DNA from: Polytrichum commune
Taxonomy: Eukaryota > Streptophyta > Polytrichopsida > Polytrichales > Polytrichaceae
Reading direction: 5' to 3'
Assembly (NCBI GenBank): GCA_950295325.1
Contig: OX485803.1
Span: forward strand, 30,185,554-30,249,553
Length of the DNA stretch: 64,000 nt
Shown here: positions 22,673 through 33,948 of the stretch, one piece after another
Position numbering within the stretch: position 1 is the stretch's first letter
Layout: the number at the start of each line of letters is the position of its first letter
Made by a program: the position numbers and the translations under genes
The notes under the pieces: model-generated
Databases searched by the model: none
Seen by the model: only the letters and a program-made list of their open reading frames with translations
What the model was told of the DNA's origin: nothing

Positions 22673-23610
22673 CTGGCTCCATTATTCCCAGGCCTTGCCG
22701 GGCATATCCACCTAGGTATTTATTTTTCTCTGTCTGTGGGAAGCTAAACCAATCCACATACTTCGTAGAAAGTAGTAACCTTCCAATATAGTATTTTTCG
22801 GAGAACACACAGGGTCCAAGAAAACAACAAAAAGTCTGTATGCGCACTGCACTGTTTGGGGATCCGTATGAAGGAGGAGGAGGAGAACAGTAGTAGAGTA
22901 GAGTAGAATAGAAAAGAGTAGAGTAGAGTAGGAGTCATGCTCCCTTGGGATCAGATGGGGCTCAATTCTGGAATGATTTTTGTATCATGTTCAGGTAGTA
23001 TGGGGAAAGAGGGGCTGACAAGCCCTACTGACACCGATATTGGAAGTGAGGGGGAGCTTCTACAATCTAAGTTATGGGGGGAGAAAAGCTTCCAGTAACA
23101 TGGCACTCAAGAGCCCACGGCCACTGCGAATGTTGACTTCCCCCACTCATGATTTGTAATCATACACTCGGCCAGCTTCCGTTCCGTCCATCAAGGGGGA
23201 AAAAGGAAGGAAGGGGAAAGAAAGGAAAGAGAGAGGAAAAGGAACACGGAACGGGAAAAAAAAGAAAAAAAAGGGAAGGTTGATACCCAAGCTGCTCTTT
23301 CAATCGCCGAGTTGATTAAACGAATAAGCATTTGTATTGTCTATGTGGGTGGAAACTCAACAACAAAATCTGGGGGTGAGTCACATCGTGCCCTTCAATT
23401 CGATGGCCATGGGAGTTTGAACCCTGCGCGAACTTCAACCAAATTCCCATCGCCTCGCCCTTTTTCTCTAGAATCCATGAGACATACGCTTTTCTATTCT
23501 ATTCCTTTCCATTCCATTCACCCCGCCGGGACACACTATTTTAATCTGCGTAACCAGCCGTCGCCGTGTTGGTTACAACATCAGTTGTGGTACACCGTTT
23601 GTGATGTTTA
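22673..23610. other. intergenic DNA with purine-rich tracts
   Basis: A GGAGGAGGAG and GTAGAGTAGA tract runs from about 22871 to 22932. A purine-rich A/G block lies at about 23198-23278. No convincing gene is present. Confidence 0.65.
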
Positions 23611-24690
23611 GTGTCACCTACACTATTTGCAAAAGGCCTTAACTATATCCTTAGAGGTCTCATGTCCCGATCACACCAAACATTCCGTCCGGTTCCAGTC
23701 GTGGAATTGTTGGGGATTATGTTCAGAACTAGATGTTGGCCCACCACTTTTCACATTATTGCAGCTAGAGATGCTAACGGATGGTGCTAGAAGTGGCTGG
23801 TGTGATCATCCCCTCGTAGTGCCACGTCGGCTAATTGCTATACTATTTGTCAACATAAGTTATTTTTAAAGTGAAACTTTGTTTACATTATGTCATTCAG
23901 GGTAGTACATTGGGATACTTGAGATGATAATTTTGTGTTTTAGTAAGCAAGGGGAAGATGTTATTTGAGCATACTAATGGCAAGTGTCATATGTGTACAC
24001 TTTGGCCAACTTGTAGACCACTAAATAACATATGCATGGACCTCATGACAATGTTGAGCATAGTCATGCCAAGAGAATCGTAAGTACCCTTGAATGCCAA
24101 GTGTCATGAGGTGACACTAACGGTGAAGTTGTTGGTCATTAGCGTAATGTAGTATACACCTCAAAATAGGTTAATAAACACTATTATGCATGTGACACTA
24201 AATACCATAAATCGTGTACACCATTGCAATTATGGTATTTAGTTTTATGTGCACTATTTGCGGAGGGCCTAGAGGTCTGAAAGTGCCGCGTTGCTGATCA
24301 ACAACATGATACTAATTGTCAACACCAATAACTTTGTTGGGTGGAAATTTAGTTACATTATGACATTTAGTGTAGCACATTGGAATACTTGAGATAATAG
24401 TTTTGTGTTTTAGTATGCAAGGGGAAGATATTACTGAGCATATGAATGTCAAGTGACATTTGTGTACAATTTGGTCAGCTTGTAGACCATTGTGTAACAT
24501 AGGCATACCCTCGTAACACTATTGAACACACTTGTGCTAAATTGCAGCAAGCAGACTTGAACACCAAATGTCACGAGGTGACACTAGTGGCAAAGTTGTT
24601 GACCATGAGTGTAATTTAGCATGCGCCTCAAAATAGGGTACGTAACACTATTATGCTTATGACACTAAACAACATAAACAATGTAGTACT
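23611..24690 (+). repeat. diverged tandem duplication, about 0.47-kb shared unit
   Basis: Landmarks recur in the same order about 467-468 bp apart: TTACATTATG at 23884 and 24352, a CAAGGGGAAGAT block, a TGTCATGAGGTGACACTA-like block, and CACCTCAAAATAGG at about 24158 and 24625. CACTATTTGC..AGAGGTCT starts both halves but is 641 bp apart, so the first copy has extra sequence. An inverted piece of the same unit lies near 60899-60950. The copies are clearly diverged. No coding frame spans them. Confidence 0.65.
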
Positions 24691-25239
24691 AGTACTGCGT
24701 ACCATGTCACGCCATTTAAAAATAGTAGGTGTTGAATGTACATATTCTTAATAGTGTTCAGAAATCAGGATCACTTAACTCTTAAACATTTTTGGAGCAT
24801 GATTTGGGTCTCTCGTACATACAGTACTTTAAAACCATACAATGAGAATAAAGATTGGGATGAGACTTTTTGTTAAATAGTGATAGCTTGTTGTCTTGCA
24901 AGATGATTCTTCTTGACACCCATACAAAGTAACCTAGAAGAGTTCATATCATCGAACATAAAGAGAGAATACACGAAACCTTGAACATTTAATGCTTAAG
25001 AAGGATGCTCACACATCGGCGTCAACCTTAAATGAATAAAAAGTTTAAAAAAAAAACCCCACCTCTACACTTTCCATCCGGACACTTAAGGCCGAAATTC
25101 TTTCTAACTGTAACCTGAAGCCGAAGCAAAGTGGAATCCTACGTTACCTGACAGTCCTTTTCCCATTTTCTTTCACGGTCGGGTGGCCCGCTCATGGCCG
25201 CAGCTTATTAATTACAATGCACTCAATAATCCTCTCTAC
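24691..25239. other. intergenic DNA, nothing recognised
   Basis: AT-rich sequence without a gene or complete repeat. Confidence 0.6.
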
Positions 25240-25243
25240 TGCT

Positions 25244-25274
<31 letters not shown>

Positions 25275-25279
25275 CAACA
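25240..25279. repeat. (GCA)n(ACA)n microsatellite
   Basis: About nine GCA units followed by about four ACA units. Confidence 0.95.
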
Positions 25280-25462
25280 TAGACCCTAATTTAATGCGGA
25301 GAAGAGGATTCCACACCATGACTGATCCAGATCTCTTAATTACTCACGCGGCTTAAGTCAAGTCGTAGCTTGATAACTTGTTATCGCCATGTAATCCAAT
25401 CCTCCCACTTTAGATTTGCAACGGTCTGGCATGGCCTGGGCGCCACTGGCTGGCAGGCAGGA

Positions 25463-25512
25463 AGCCAAGGGAAGGGAAGGGAAGGGAAGGGAAGGGAGAG
25501 AGGGAGAGAGGG
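25463..25512. repeat. (AAGGG)n minisatellite
   Basis: Four to five GGGAA units grade into GAGAGAGGGAGAGAGGG. Confidence 0.95.
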
Positions 25513-25614
25513 CCATAAGTTAACTTACGTGTGTGTGTTTTCATGTGTCAAGTTAGGTGACTGGTAAGCACCGTCGCTTGGAGAAGGCAAGGGGCCGCTC
25601 TCCCAAAATGCGAT

Positions 25615-25640
25615 TCACTTCACTTCACTTCACTTCACTT
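25615..25640. repeat. (CACTT)n microsatellite
   Basis: Five adjacent CACTT units. Confidence 0.95.
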
Positions 25641-26792
25641 TGCTTCTTTTCCTCCCTTTTTGCTTCACTGGCGCCTCAGTGGGGGCCTAAGCTAACGTAC
25701 TTACTTAAGGTGGGCAGCAGCTCTTAAACAGTCACTTTTTTTTAGCTCTGCACAACATTAATGCAAAGGTGAGTGTAGCGAATCCAAATCGTGCCCGTGG
25801 CCAGCTTCCTCGTGGTTATCTTATTCATTATCGAAGTGAATATTTTCTCTTCCTCCCTTCTTGTTTTGGTAGGTAAGGTACTTAAAGGTAAGCATGTCTT
25901 AAACGAACATTTTTTTAAGCTGTACACCTTTTTTTTGTAAGATATGAAACACGGAATTAATGCAAGATGATGATTGGACGTGAATTCAAGTCATGCCCGT
26001 AGTCATTTTCCTCCTAGTTTTCGATGCTCATGTGAATATCTTATTCGTAACCAAAGTGAATGTTTTCTTTCTCATTAAAAGACTGTGCAAGTTCTCCTAA
26101 TACTCGTACAGACCTACGTGTTCGATCAAGAAATAGACAAACATGCACTTCCAATAACCATAACTAAACCATGGGAGATCTGATCTTCACTCCAATTTTT
26201 GTTTGATGTTTCATCATGGAATCGTTGATGCAACACGACTTTGAAGATGTAGGATCTGATCAACGGAAGATGGAGAACAAGAAAAACACCAAACCTAATA
26301 ACACCCACAGCGAGTCTTGGGAGGACTCTGTACCCAACGACAACAAAAGAAAAGGCTGCCGCGAGCTTCTCCTTTCCCCTCTTTTGGTGAATGAATGACA
26401 GCAGTAGGGTCACTACACTCAGTCATCAAACGATGGTGAGATGCCAAAGGCACCAGACAACCTAATACTTTTTTTGTCACCGAATCTGGAAATGCGAGGC
26501 ATATGTTGAGCAAGCGAGGCGGGGGGAGCCTTTGCTGGAGGAATTCAGGGTGACTCAGCAGCAATTAAACGCCCCCCTATTGGCTGAAAGCGGTGAGGAC
26601 CCCCCCCCCCCCCGCCCGCCCAAACTTCTGTCTCCTACGGCTGCTGTGGTGTCCTTTTACAGCAGTACCCTTTCATTTGCTTCTCCATGTCAAATCGATC
26701 AAGTTGCTTGTGTCGTGCACCTGGCCGGCTCAGCTGCCCTCCTCTGGGGTCTAACCTTAAGTGGCTGGCAGTGGAGAGTACAAGCTCACTCA
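25641..26792. other. intergenic DNA, no gene seen
   Basis: Several overlapping frames on both strands around 26126-26822 are short and repeat-derived. A 14-base C run lies at about 26600-26613. Confidence 0.6.
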
Positions 26793-27022
26793 GGGCCACA
26801 ATTCACACACAGGAGAGACTGAGGGCCCGTGACCATTGCACTTCAAGCACTCGCATTGGTGGAAGGAAAACGCGGAGCCGGTCCAAGTTCGCTACTTCAC
26901 ACTACGCTCGAGGGACCGACGGAGTAAGCGAATGCAAGATGGTTGTCATGGATTTCTACATGGCATCAAATGGATCGTGTTTCATGGTCGCTCGGACCGT
27001 TTTCAAGAATCGTCTCTTGGAG

Positions 27023-27677
27023 CATTCGTGTTATTCATTGTTCAAATCGCATTCTGCGGGTTTCAAAATATGATAGTTGGATGCTCGAAAAGTTGCGTAA
27101 GGAGACTTAGGGGCGGTTTACACTATGGACCATGAAGTCGTCCCACGTAAGAGGCCTATTTTGCGTGGGACGACTTCATGGGATGACTTCTATGGTCCGA
27201 GTTACTAAAATATTAGTTTTCATGGTTCGTGGGCCCTTCACTAGGTGTAAACCGAATGTGGACCATGAAGAATGACCATGCACCAAAAAGTGGAGTCATT
27301 AACTAAGTTGGAAAAAAAAATCATTAAAAAAATCCAAAAAAATCATTAAAACGGCATTTTTCTGACATGGGCCCTTGCTATTTTTCCTAGACCACCTCTT
27401 TTGCTTGTCCCAACGGAAAACCCGTTGGACCATGGCAGTGGATAGAGTAGGCTTAAAAAAACAAATTTGTGGACCTCAACCTCCGTGGTCACTCTGCCAT
27501 TTTTTCCTTGGTGTAAACCCAAGTCGTCCCGGGACGACTTCAACGTCCAATCACATCGCTTAGACGGCCGTGGGATGACTTCATGGTCCATAGTCTAAAC
27601 TGCCCCTTAGATTCAAACTGAGCTTCCCTCATCGCACTGTTATATTATGACAGCCCATGTCGTTGAGTGTTGTTATG
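27023..27677. mobile_element. CATAACATTA-family foldback inserted in a MITE, itself interrupted
   Basis: The two halves around the 27110-27606 MITE resemble the arms of the 63755-63911 foldback: GTTGGATGCTCGAAAAGTTG matches its loop region, and TGTTATATTATGACAG followed by GTTGTTATG matches its right arm. Its insertion point relative to the empty site at 33 kb implies a 2-bp target duplication (AG). Both arms are diverged, so the identity is inferred from the blocks. Confidence 0.5.
27110..27606 (+). mobile_element. PIF/Harbinger-type MITE, 497 bp, TSD TTA
   Basis: The left end is GGGGCGGTTTACACTATGGA and the reverse complement of the right end is GGGGCAGTTTAGACTATGGA. TTA flanks both ends (27107-27109 and 27607-27609). 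G-rich ends with a TTA duplication are the signature of PIF/Harbinger elements. A second copy lies in reverse orientation at 42051-42548. Near each end are short hairpins made from AAGTCGTCCCACG and its complement, and 27521-27540 is a perfect 20-bp palindrome. It is non-coding. Confidence 0.88.
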
Positions 27678-28025
27678 AGGTAGACTATGGCATTCCGAGT
27701 CATGGAGACTATTTTCATCAACCCTAGAACCAAGAGATTGTGACACTCCAAAATCTCACAATCGTTGATTATATTATATTTTATCATGTGTGAGGACCCT
27801 GCATGAATAGAAATTCGTTGAAATAGCATTTGTTTGATGGTCCAGTCACATATGACTTTTACACTACACTTGAGGGCCCGTGGCTACATGACATGATTTT
27901 GGAAGTGTCTTGGGTCGGTCTTGGACACTTCATTTGGGCTCTCACAATTTCATGGTCACGGCACTTGGCTCCTGTGTGAAGTGGCCCCCAAACGTGCCTT
28001 GCCAACCTTGCTCAATTAAACCCTT

Positions 28026-28732
28026 TAAGGTGTATGTGAGTGTTATATGGTTTGTTCTCCATGTTCTCTAACTTCTACCACCCAGGTTTACACAACAACA
28101 CTTGTGTTGCATTAGCAAATCTTTGATGAAGCATCAACCAAAAAAAGGGATAAAAATCCAATGCTCCCCTAATTCAGTTATGGATATTGGAAGTGCAAGT
28201 TTGTTGACTTTTTTCAATTGAATACATAGGTCTTTCCAAATGTGTTCACTATTAAGTGTGAAGCAGTTAATCAAATTGAATGTGTAGTCCAATTTTTTTT
28301 AACCATATGTCTCCTCAGGCTCATAATCTGAATGTTGTAGTTTCCCTTTCTATCTCCGGTGTACTCGCTTTAGATCTTCGACACACAAGGAAAGACGTTG
28401 TTGGGGGGGGGGGGGGGGAGAATGCATTCATAAAACTACAAGCCAGCAAAAGTCATTCATCAATTTGATTGAGCTCCCAGAGCCTGGTTCAGCATACCAA
28501 AGGTGACCGGGCACCAAAGCTTTAACTCGTTCACGAAAGTGGCTACAGCTTGTATTCATTTAGTAATTTTACCTAGATTTAATTATTGGAGCTTGTTCCT
28601 TGATATGGATACTTTTTTATGTTGCAATCAGTGGCATTATGGTGTTTGTTTTTTGATCCTTACTGAACCACACACCAATCAAATATAGGTGTTGGATAAA
28701 GAAAAGTCATTGAATAACACCCCCATACCTTA
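28026..28732. mobile_element. MITE-like element, TAAGG...CCTTA ends, long copy
   Basis: The left end TAAGGTGTATGTGAGTGTTA pairs with the reverse complement of the right end, TAAGGTATGGGGGTGTTATT. Blocks shared with 1283-1640 and 42549-42909 run along both ends. The middle (about 28300-28630, including a 17-G run at 28403-28419) has no counterpart in the shorter copies and may be a further insertion. Confidence 0.6.
28403..28419 (+). repeat. poly-G run
   Basis: A pure run of 17 G inside the 28026-28732 element. Confidence 0.9.
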
Positions 28733-31517
28733 AAGGAGTATGTAGGTAGGGAGTTCAATGCAGGTAGGCCATGGTTTCATGATGTCTACGAAGGTTGGAC
28801 CGGTATATAGATGAGTGGCATGGTATCAATAATCAACATCAAAAATGGTATCAAAGAACCTACTTGTGGGTATCAAGTTTGTAATACCAATCAAATGTCA
28901 AGATGAGTTATTATTAAGGTCAACAACATTCCAAACACATTCATATCATGATGATTTTACCTATGTATGAAGGTTCTTGCATGGTATATGAATCCGAATA
29001 ATATGGTAAAAAAAATACCGTCAAATACCCATACCCTATTTGTATAAAAATTTGTGGAATCCTCATTATAGATATCCAACTGATATTAAAAGTAAGTAAA
29101 ATAAGTTGATAGTAGTTCAACATTGGTTTCCATATAAACTCTTCCATTAAAGAGGTGGAAATGCAACAAACATTTTTATACTCCAAAAGTGATTATTTGT
29201 TGTTTAAGTATTTTGACTTTGAAAATGACATTGATTTTTTTTGTATTAGTTCAATGGGTTTGTTCTTATCAAAGCCCCTTTGTCTAGGATGAATGACTTC
29301 ACAATGATGCGACAAACCCCAAGCATGTAGACAATTTCTACGAGCTATATTGGTCCCATAGCTATGCTTTAATATTTATGGGTTTGGAAATAGTATTATC
29401 CATTGTCCATCATCCTAGTATGTCAAAAGAAAACAAAATATAGTCATATGAGATGATGATGATCAACATATTAAGTACGTATTTGCATCCTATGGCATCC
29501 AAAGTATGTATTTGAACTCGCATCTACAACAACATTAAGGTGTTTATTAATTTGAAAAGTGCACTTGAAGATTTAGACAATTCAAACAAGGTCACTTTGA
29601 CAATTTCAAGTATGTAGCTCAATTGTATACGAAGAAGCTCAACATGAGAATGTAATTCAAGATTTGGGCTTAAATCATATTAATGTTGAAAACGCATAGC
29701 ACTACCAAAACCTTCTCATGTGGAGCATTCATGTTTAACCTTTTTCCCCATTATTGGTATCAACAGAAAATGGATTGGAATATCTACTTCACTGCATGCT
29801 TACCATCAACTTTCTTCTTAAAATTTACAATATGTTTTCTATTAGACCTTGAACCCTGAAATGACAAAATCTCTTGACATGACATTCTTGATGCGCGGAC
29901 TGTGGGTAGCATGAATAAAGAGGAGAGCTTGGTGAGATATGCAAAATGTATCATTCCTTTTCATGCCCTATATGCACATACACAAAATTACTCAACCCAT
30001 CACGGCATTTCCCTTTCTAAATAGCATTAGAAAGGAAACGAACCCATAGGAGGCTTGTTTTCTTGTAAAAATGCCTTCACTAAAATGGCGAGATCGGAAG
30101 GCACTCACCCGCCACCATGTATATTTTGAATATTGTACAAGCAATTAGTATATATACTTACTCTAATGGCTCCGTGAAAACGAGGGGAATGGGCAGCCTC
30201 ATACCGTTATCATGAGCCAACAACGTGGATTATGGAATGTGCCCGCCATCAGCTTCTATTCAAGCTTTCGCACCATGCTAGCTAGGAACATTCTTGCTTG
30301 CACTTTGATGGGTGGTGCAATAGTGTGTGATTGCAAAAAGCCGTTTGTAATGATGAAGGGAAAACAACGATGTAATAGGATCGGCCTTTTCTTTTCCGGC
30401 TATTAGTAGCCATTGTGGTACGGTGAAGTGAATTGATTTACACACACATGTTTTTTTTATTAAAAAATGGATTTCTGCCTTGCAAGGTGTCACCTCCACT
30501 CTTTGTGGGTAAGAGGTGGTGTCAACTGGCTTCACATGGGTGGACTGGAGTGGAGTCGCCTAAACATCGGGACCCACCACTGAGCTCCGTTATTGGGAGT
30601 AGCCAATGAACTTCATTATGACATGTGGATGAGGCATGTTCCCTCCGTCCAAGGGCTCACGTCGCCTAGGGTTTAGTTGAGTTGGGGTGAGTGGCGTCAC
30701 CACCTTCTCCTGCATTCTTCACCTTTTTGGTCGCCACCCTCTCGCTCTCTCAACTCACACCTTGTAGCCTCTTTGGTCATGCGGAGCCGATTAATGGGGC
30801 CACCTTTTGATTGTAGTGAAGTTTAAGAATTTTGGGTACCAAATTTCAAGTTCTGGAGTGGAGCACATTAGTGATGCTTGAAGGTGGCTTGCAGAGATTC
30901 TCATTTGGGGCTTGTAGTGGGTATGCATTCCCATAGGCAATTCAACCTTGTTGGTTTCCCTTATGATCAAGTTTCTGATTCATGGATGGGAGGAGTGAAA
31001 TTCCGATGGTATGGAATTGGGAGTTGAATTTGTATAGTAGGAGATTTTGACACCTATTGGTAGCATCAAATTTTGTAACCACAATTGCATCGTTTGATGC
31101 AATTTTGTTCATGCAAAGGCGAATGTCCCTCCCTGCATGTAGGTACTTGTATGTATGATTATATGAGTGGTCTTTATAAGCAACGAGGTTCATTTTGGGT
31201 GTATTCTCTTATTTAAGTAGGCTGATCCAATCTTTTTGGGTGTGGAAATGCACTAGGTACTTCAAGTGTATGATGTTTTAACACTGATCATTTTCTATGT
31301 GTGCAAACTGGTTCAATTTATATGCACATTGATGTTTTAGAGGGTTGGTTGTTAAGTGCTTGAAATTTATGATTTGTGCATGTTGATCCTCTCACACATT
31401 TGCAAACTAGTTGAACTTGGAAGCTTGTAGAGGTTTAAGGGGCTAGTGCAATTTTCTCCTATGCAACCAATTTCAATGAGCTTGTTCAATTTCAAAACGT
31501 GGCCAACTTCCCCCTTA
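28733..31517. other. intergenic DNA, no gene seen
   Basis: No frame is convincing. A stretch near 28800-28900 with GGTATCAA motifs resembles one near 40290-40410, so a dispersed repeat is likely. Around 30540-30790 the DNA is less AT-rich but shows no domain. Confidence 0.6.
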
Positions 31518-31930
31518 GTCACGGGGGGTGCACTTCATTGTCAAGTTGAACACCACGTGCGATAAAACAAAATCTACTTTTTACATAAAGCATCACCAAA
31601 ATGGTTCAAAAGTTTATGATTTTTTTTTCATGAGTAGATATACATAGTATCTATTACATAGTAAAAATTGGTAACCAAATTTGATGATTTGTTTTTTTTA
31701 TAAAACATACCGTTTCTAACTAGAATGACGCAACATTGAACTAAAAAAATTACTACAAAAGTGAAGATGACTAAAAATATAAAAAAATATAAAAAAGATA
31801 TTATCAATGGTTATGTGTATGTAGAAAAAATATCATAATTTTAAAAATTATCTATGGCATGTAATATAGGGTAGCAAACTTTTATCGCACGTGGTTATGA
31901 AATGTAAGGGGGTGTGATCCCCCCGTGCCC
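31518..31930. mobile_element. PIF/Harbinger-type MITE, 413 bp, TSD TTA
   Basis: TTA lies directly outside both ends (31515-31517 and 31931-31933). The left end is GTCACGGGGGGTGC and the reverse complement of the right end is GGGCACGGGGGGATC. About 35-40 bp further in, CCACGTGCGATAAAA occurs in inverted orientation in both arms, confirming the pairing. The centre is very AT-rich and non-coding. It is a different family from the 27110 and 42051 pair. Confidence 0.75.
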
Positions 31931-33170
31931 TTAGTTTGTGGTGTGTGTGGCCGCATCTAGAGTGTAAATATGAATTTGGGGCACTTATTTGCTTATTATT
32001 TTATTTGTGGGGCCATTGTTCACCTCATCAAATTACACATGTTGCCTTGGAATTTCCTATGTATACTTAGAAGTCACCACCCAAATTGACATATAGATTT
32101 TGTGCAGTCGCCAAATACTCCCTTTAATTCATCTGAATGTAGCCACCCTGAACTCCACAAAAAATCTCAAGCGTGTCACGCTGGTTGCTTTTGAACTCAA
32201 CATGTAGCCAAACCTGCTACTTTCCAAAAAAAATCATATAATAAGGGTTAAATAGGACTCATCATAATGCCGCTTGCATATGCTACAATTTTGCCACCCC
32301 ACAAGACACCGGTTTTAGTGAGGGGCGATTCATTCATGAGCATATTCCAAAAATGCTATCCCTTGAGAAACGTAAGGTTGGCGATACTAACATTGACTTG
32401 TGACTTGACAATTCTCTCTACCCATTGATTGATGCGTCTGAAAAAACGCCTAGGAGTCCAAAATGTGAAAGACCTTCTTGAGATTGTGGGTGATGGTGAA
32501 CAAGGTTTGTTGGGATATATTCAAAGTATTGAGAGAATGTCAGGGAGACCAATACAGAAGAGGTGAGGAATTTGAGATCAATATTAGAGACTACACAACT
32601 TCAAAGTACATATGGTATTGATTTCAAGGTCTCACTCACACACACACACGTGATATATGTTTTCAATGAGGGGTGTACCCCTCCGGGTCAACCTTGAAGT
32701 TACCGCCTCACTCTTTATTTCACTCCTTATTTCTCAATCCTTATAGTGATGCCATCATGTAAATAGGTGCTCATTTCAAGAAGTTATTCATGTGGACAAA
32801 GCGTGTTATGTTGACAACTACACTAATCATCTTATTTTAGTGTGGTCCACACTATTCATCATCAACTTACATTGGTTATCTTGTAATCATTGAGTGGCAA
32901 CTAGAGAAGGTGTCATGTATCGCTTGTTGCTACATAATAAATCACGAAACCCACTCTAAACTATGCAACACACCAATTTGAATGCCACACTAAATTAGAT
33001 GTCAAGTGTAGTGGACGTGACATTCTAAGCTTGTAGAGTACTTTGCGTAATTTTTCGCATATAGTGTACATGACACCAAATACCATTAATAGTTTAGGAA
33101 GGGTTCTTGAAGCCAAGAACATCCTTGCTATTTTAATATGTGTCCCCAAGATTCCAAGTGCTTGTCGGGC
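31931..33170. other. intergenic DNA with an old repeat
   Basis: No gene. The block at about 32818-33090, including the palindrome TAGTGTGGTCCACACTA at 32838-32854, resembles 60350-60560 and looks like a decayed dispersed element. A short CA repeat lies near 32635-32650. Confidence 0.6.
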
Positions 33171-33173
33171 TAA

Positions 33174-33671
33174 GGGCTACTTCACACACAAGACTAAGAG
33201 CCCGTGACCATTGCACTTCAAGCACTCTCATTGGTGGAAAAGGCATAGCCGGTCCAAGTTCGCTTCATACTACGTTTGAGGGACCAACGAAGTATGTGAA
33301 TGCAAAATGGATGTAAAGTCTACATGGATTCCTACATGACATCAAATGGATCATGTTTCATGGTCACTTGGATTATTTTCAAAAACCACCTCTTGGAGGT
33401 AGGCCTAACATCAAAACCGGGAGACCACGACACTCCAAAATGCTCACAACCATTGATTTATTCTATTTTTATCATGCGTGAGGACCCGCATGAATAGAAA
33501 TTCATTGAAATAACATTTGGTTGAGGGCCTAGTCACACATGACTTTACACTACACTTGAGGATCCGTGACCACACTACATGATTTTGGCGGTATCTTGGG
33601 ATGGCCTTTGGACACTTTCTTTTGGGCTCTCACAATTTAATGGTCACGGCTCTTGGCTTACACACAAGCCA
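33174..33671. mobile_element. MITE of the GGGCCACTTCACAC family, 498 bp
   Basis: TAA precedes GGGCTACTTCACACACAAG at the left. TAA also follows the right end, which reads CTTGGCTTACACACAAGCCA. The body parallels the 26793-27987 copy without its insertions. The direct TAA on both sides (33171-33173 and 33672-33674) fits a PIF/Harbinger-type target site. Non-coding. Confidence 0.65.
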
Positions 33672-33732
33672 TAAGAAACCAAAGGTAGGAAAAATGCATG
33701 GTTCTCAAACCACAGCACTCGAAGGGATGCAA

Positions 33733-33948
33733 ACAATGAACCGGAAGACCTGGCCACGAGTTACCAATGAGCTGATTGAGTTTGAGAGATAACCGGTTAA
33801 AGTACAAGACTTCAGGAAAATTAGGGATCATTTTAGAGAAATTAGAGAATATACCTCAAATTAATGAAGAGGCAAAAGATGTCAACATGTAACCGGTTGG
33901 ACTTGGAAACACTAGGATTTCGATCAATTATGCCCAAAAATCTCCCCC
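33733..33948 (-). mobile_element. hAT-type MITE copy, reverse orientation, one end lost
   Basis: It reads as the complement of the 37070 copy: GATTGAGTTTGAGAGATAAC, AGTACAAGACTTCAGGAAAA, AAGATGTCAACATGTAACCG and TGCCCAAAAATCTCCCCC. The CATTG-type terminus is missing beyond TCTCCCCC, so it is truncated or diverged there. Confidence 0.6.

Larger units (their letters stand above)
26793..27987. mobile_element. MITE of the GGGCCACTTCACAC family carrying nested insertions
   Basis: The left end is GGGCCACAATTCACACAC and the reverse complement of the right end is GGGCCACTTCACACAGG. Outside the insertion, the body follows the 33174-33671 copy closely: GGCCCGTGACCATTGCACTT, CATGGATT.CTACATG, GACACTCCAAAA, ACACTTGAGG and CTCACAATTT blocks in order. 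After TTGGAG (about 27022) it is interrupted by a foldback element that contains a PIF/Harbinger-type MITE. The uninterrupted 33-kb copy reads CTTGGAGGTAGGCC at this point, acting as an empty site. Confidence 0.75.

Noticed and set aside
26126..27135. Cluster of overlapping frames on both strands
   Set aside because: They conflict with each other, cross a C run and MITE ends, and show no domain.
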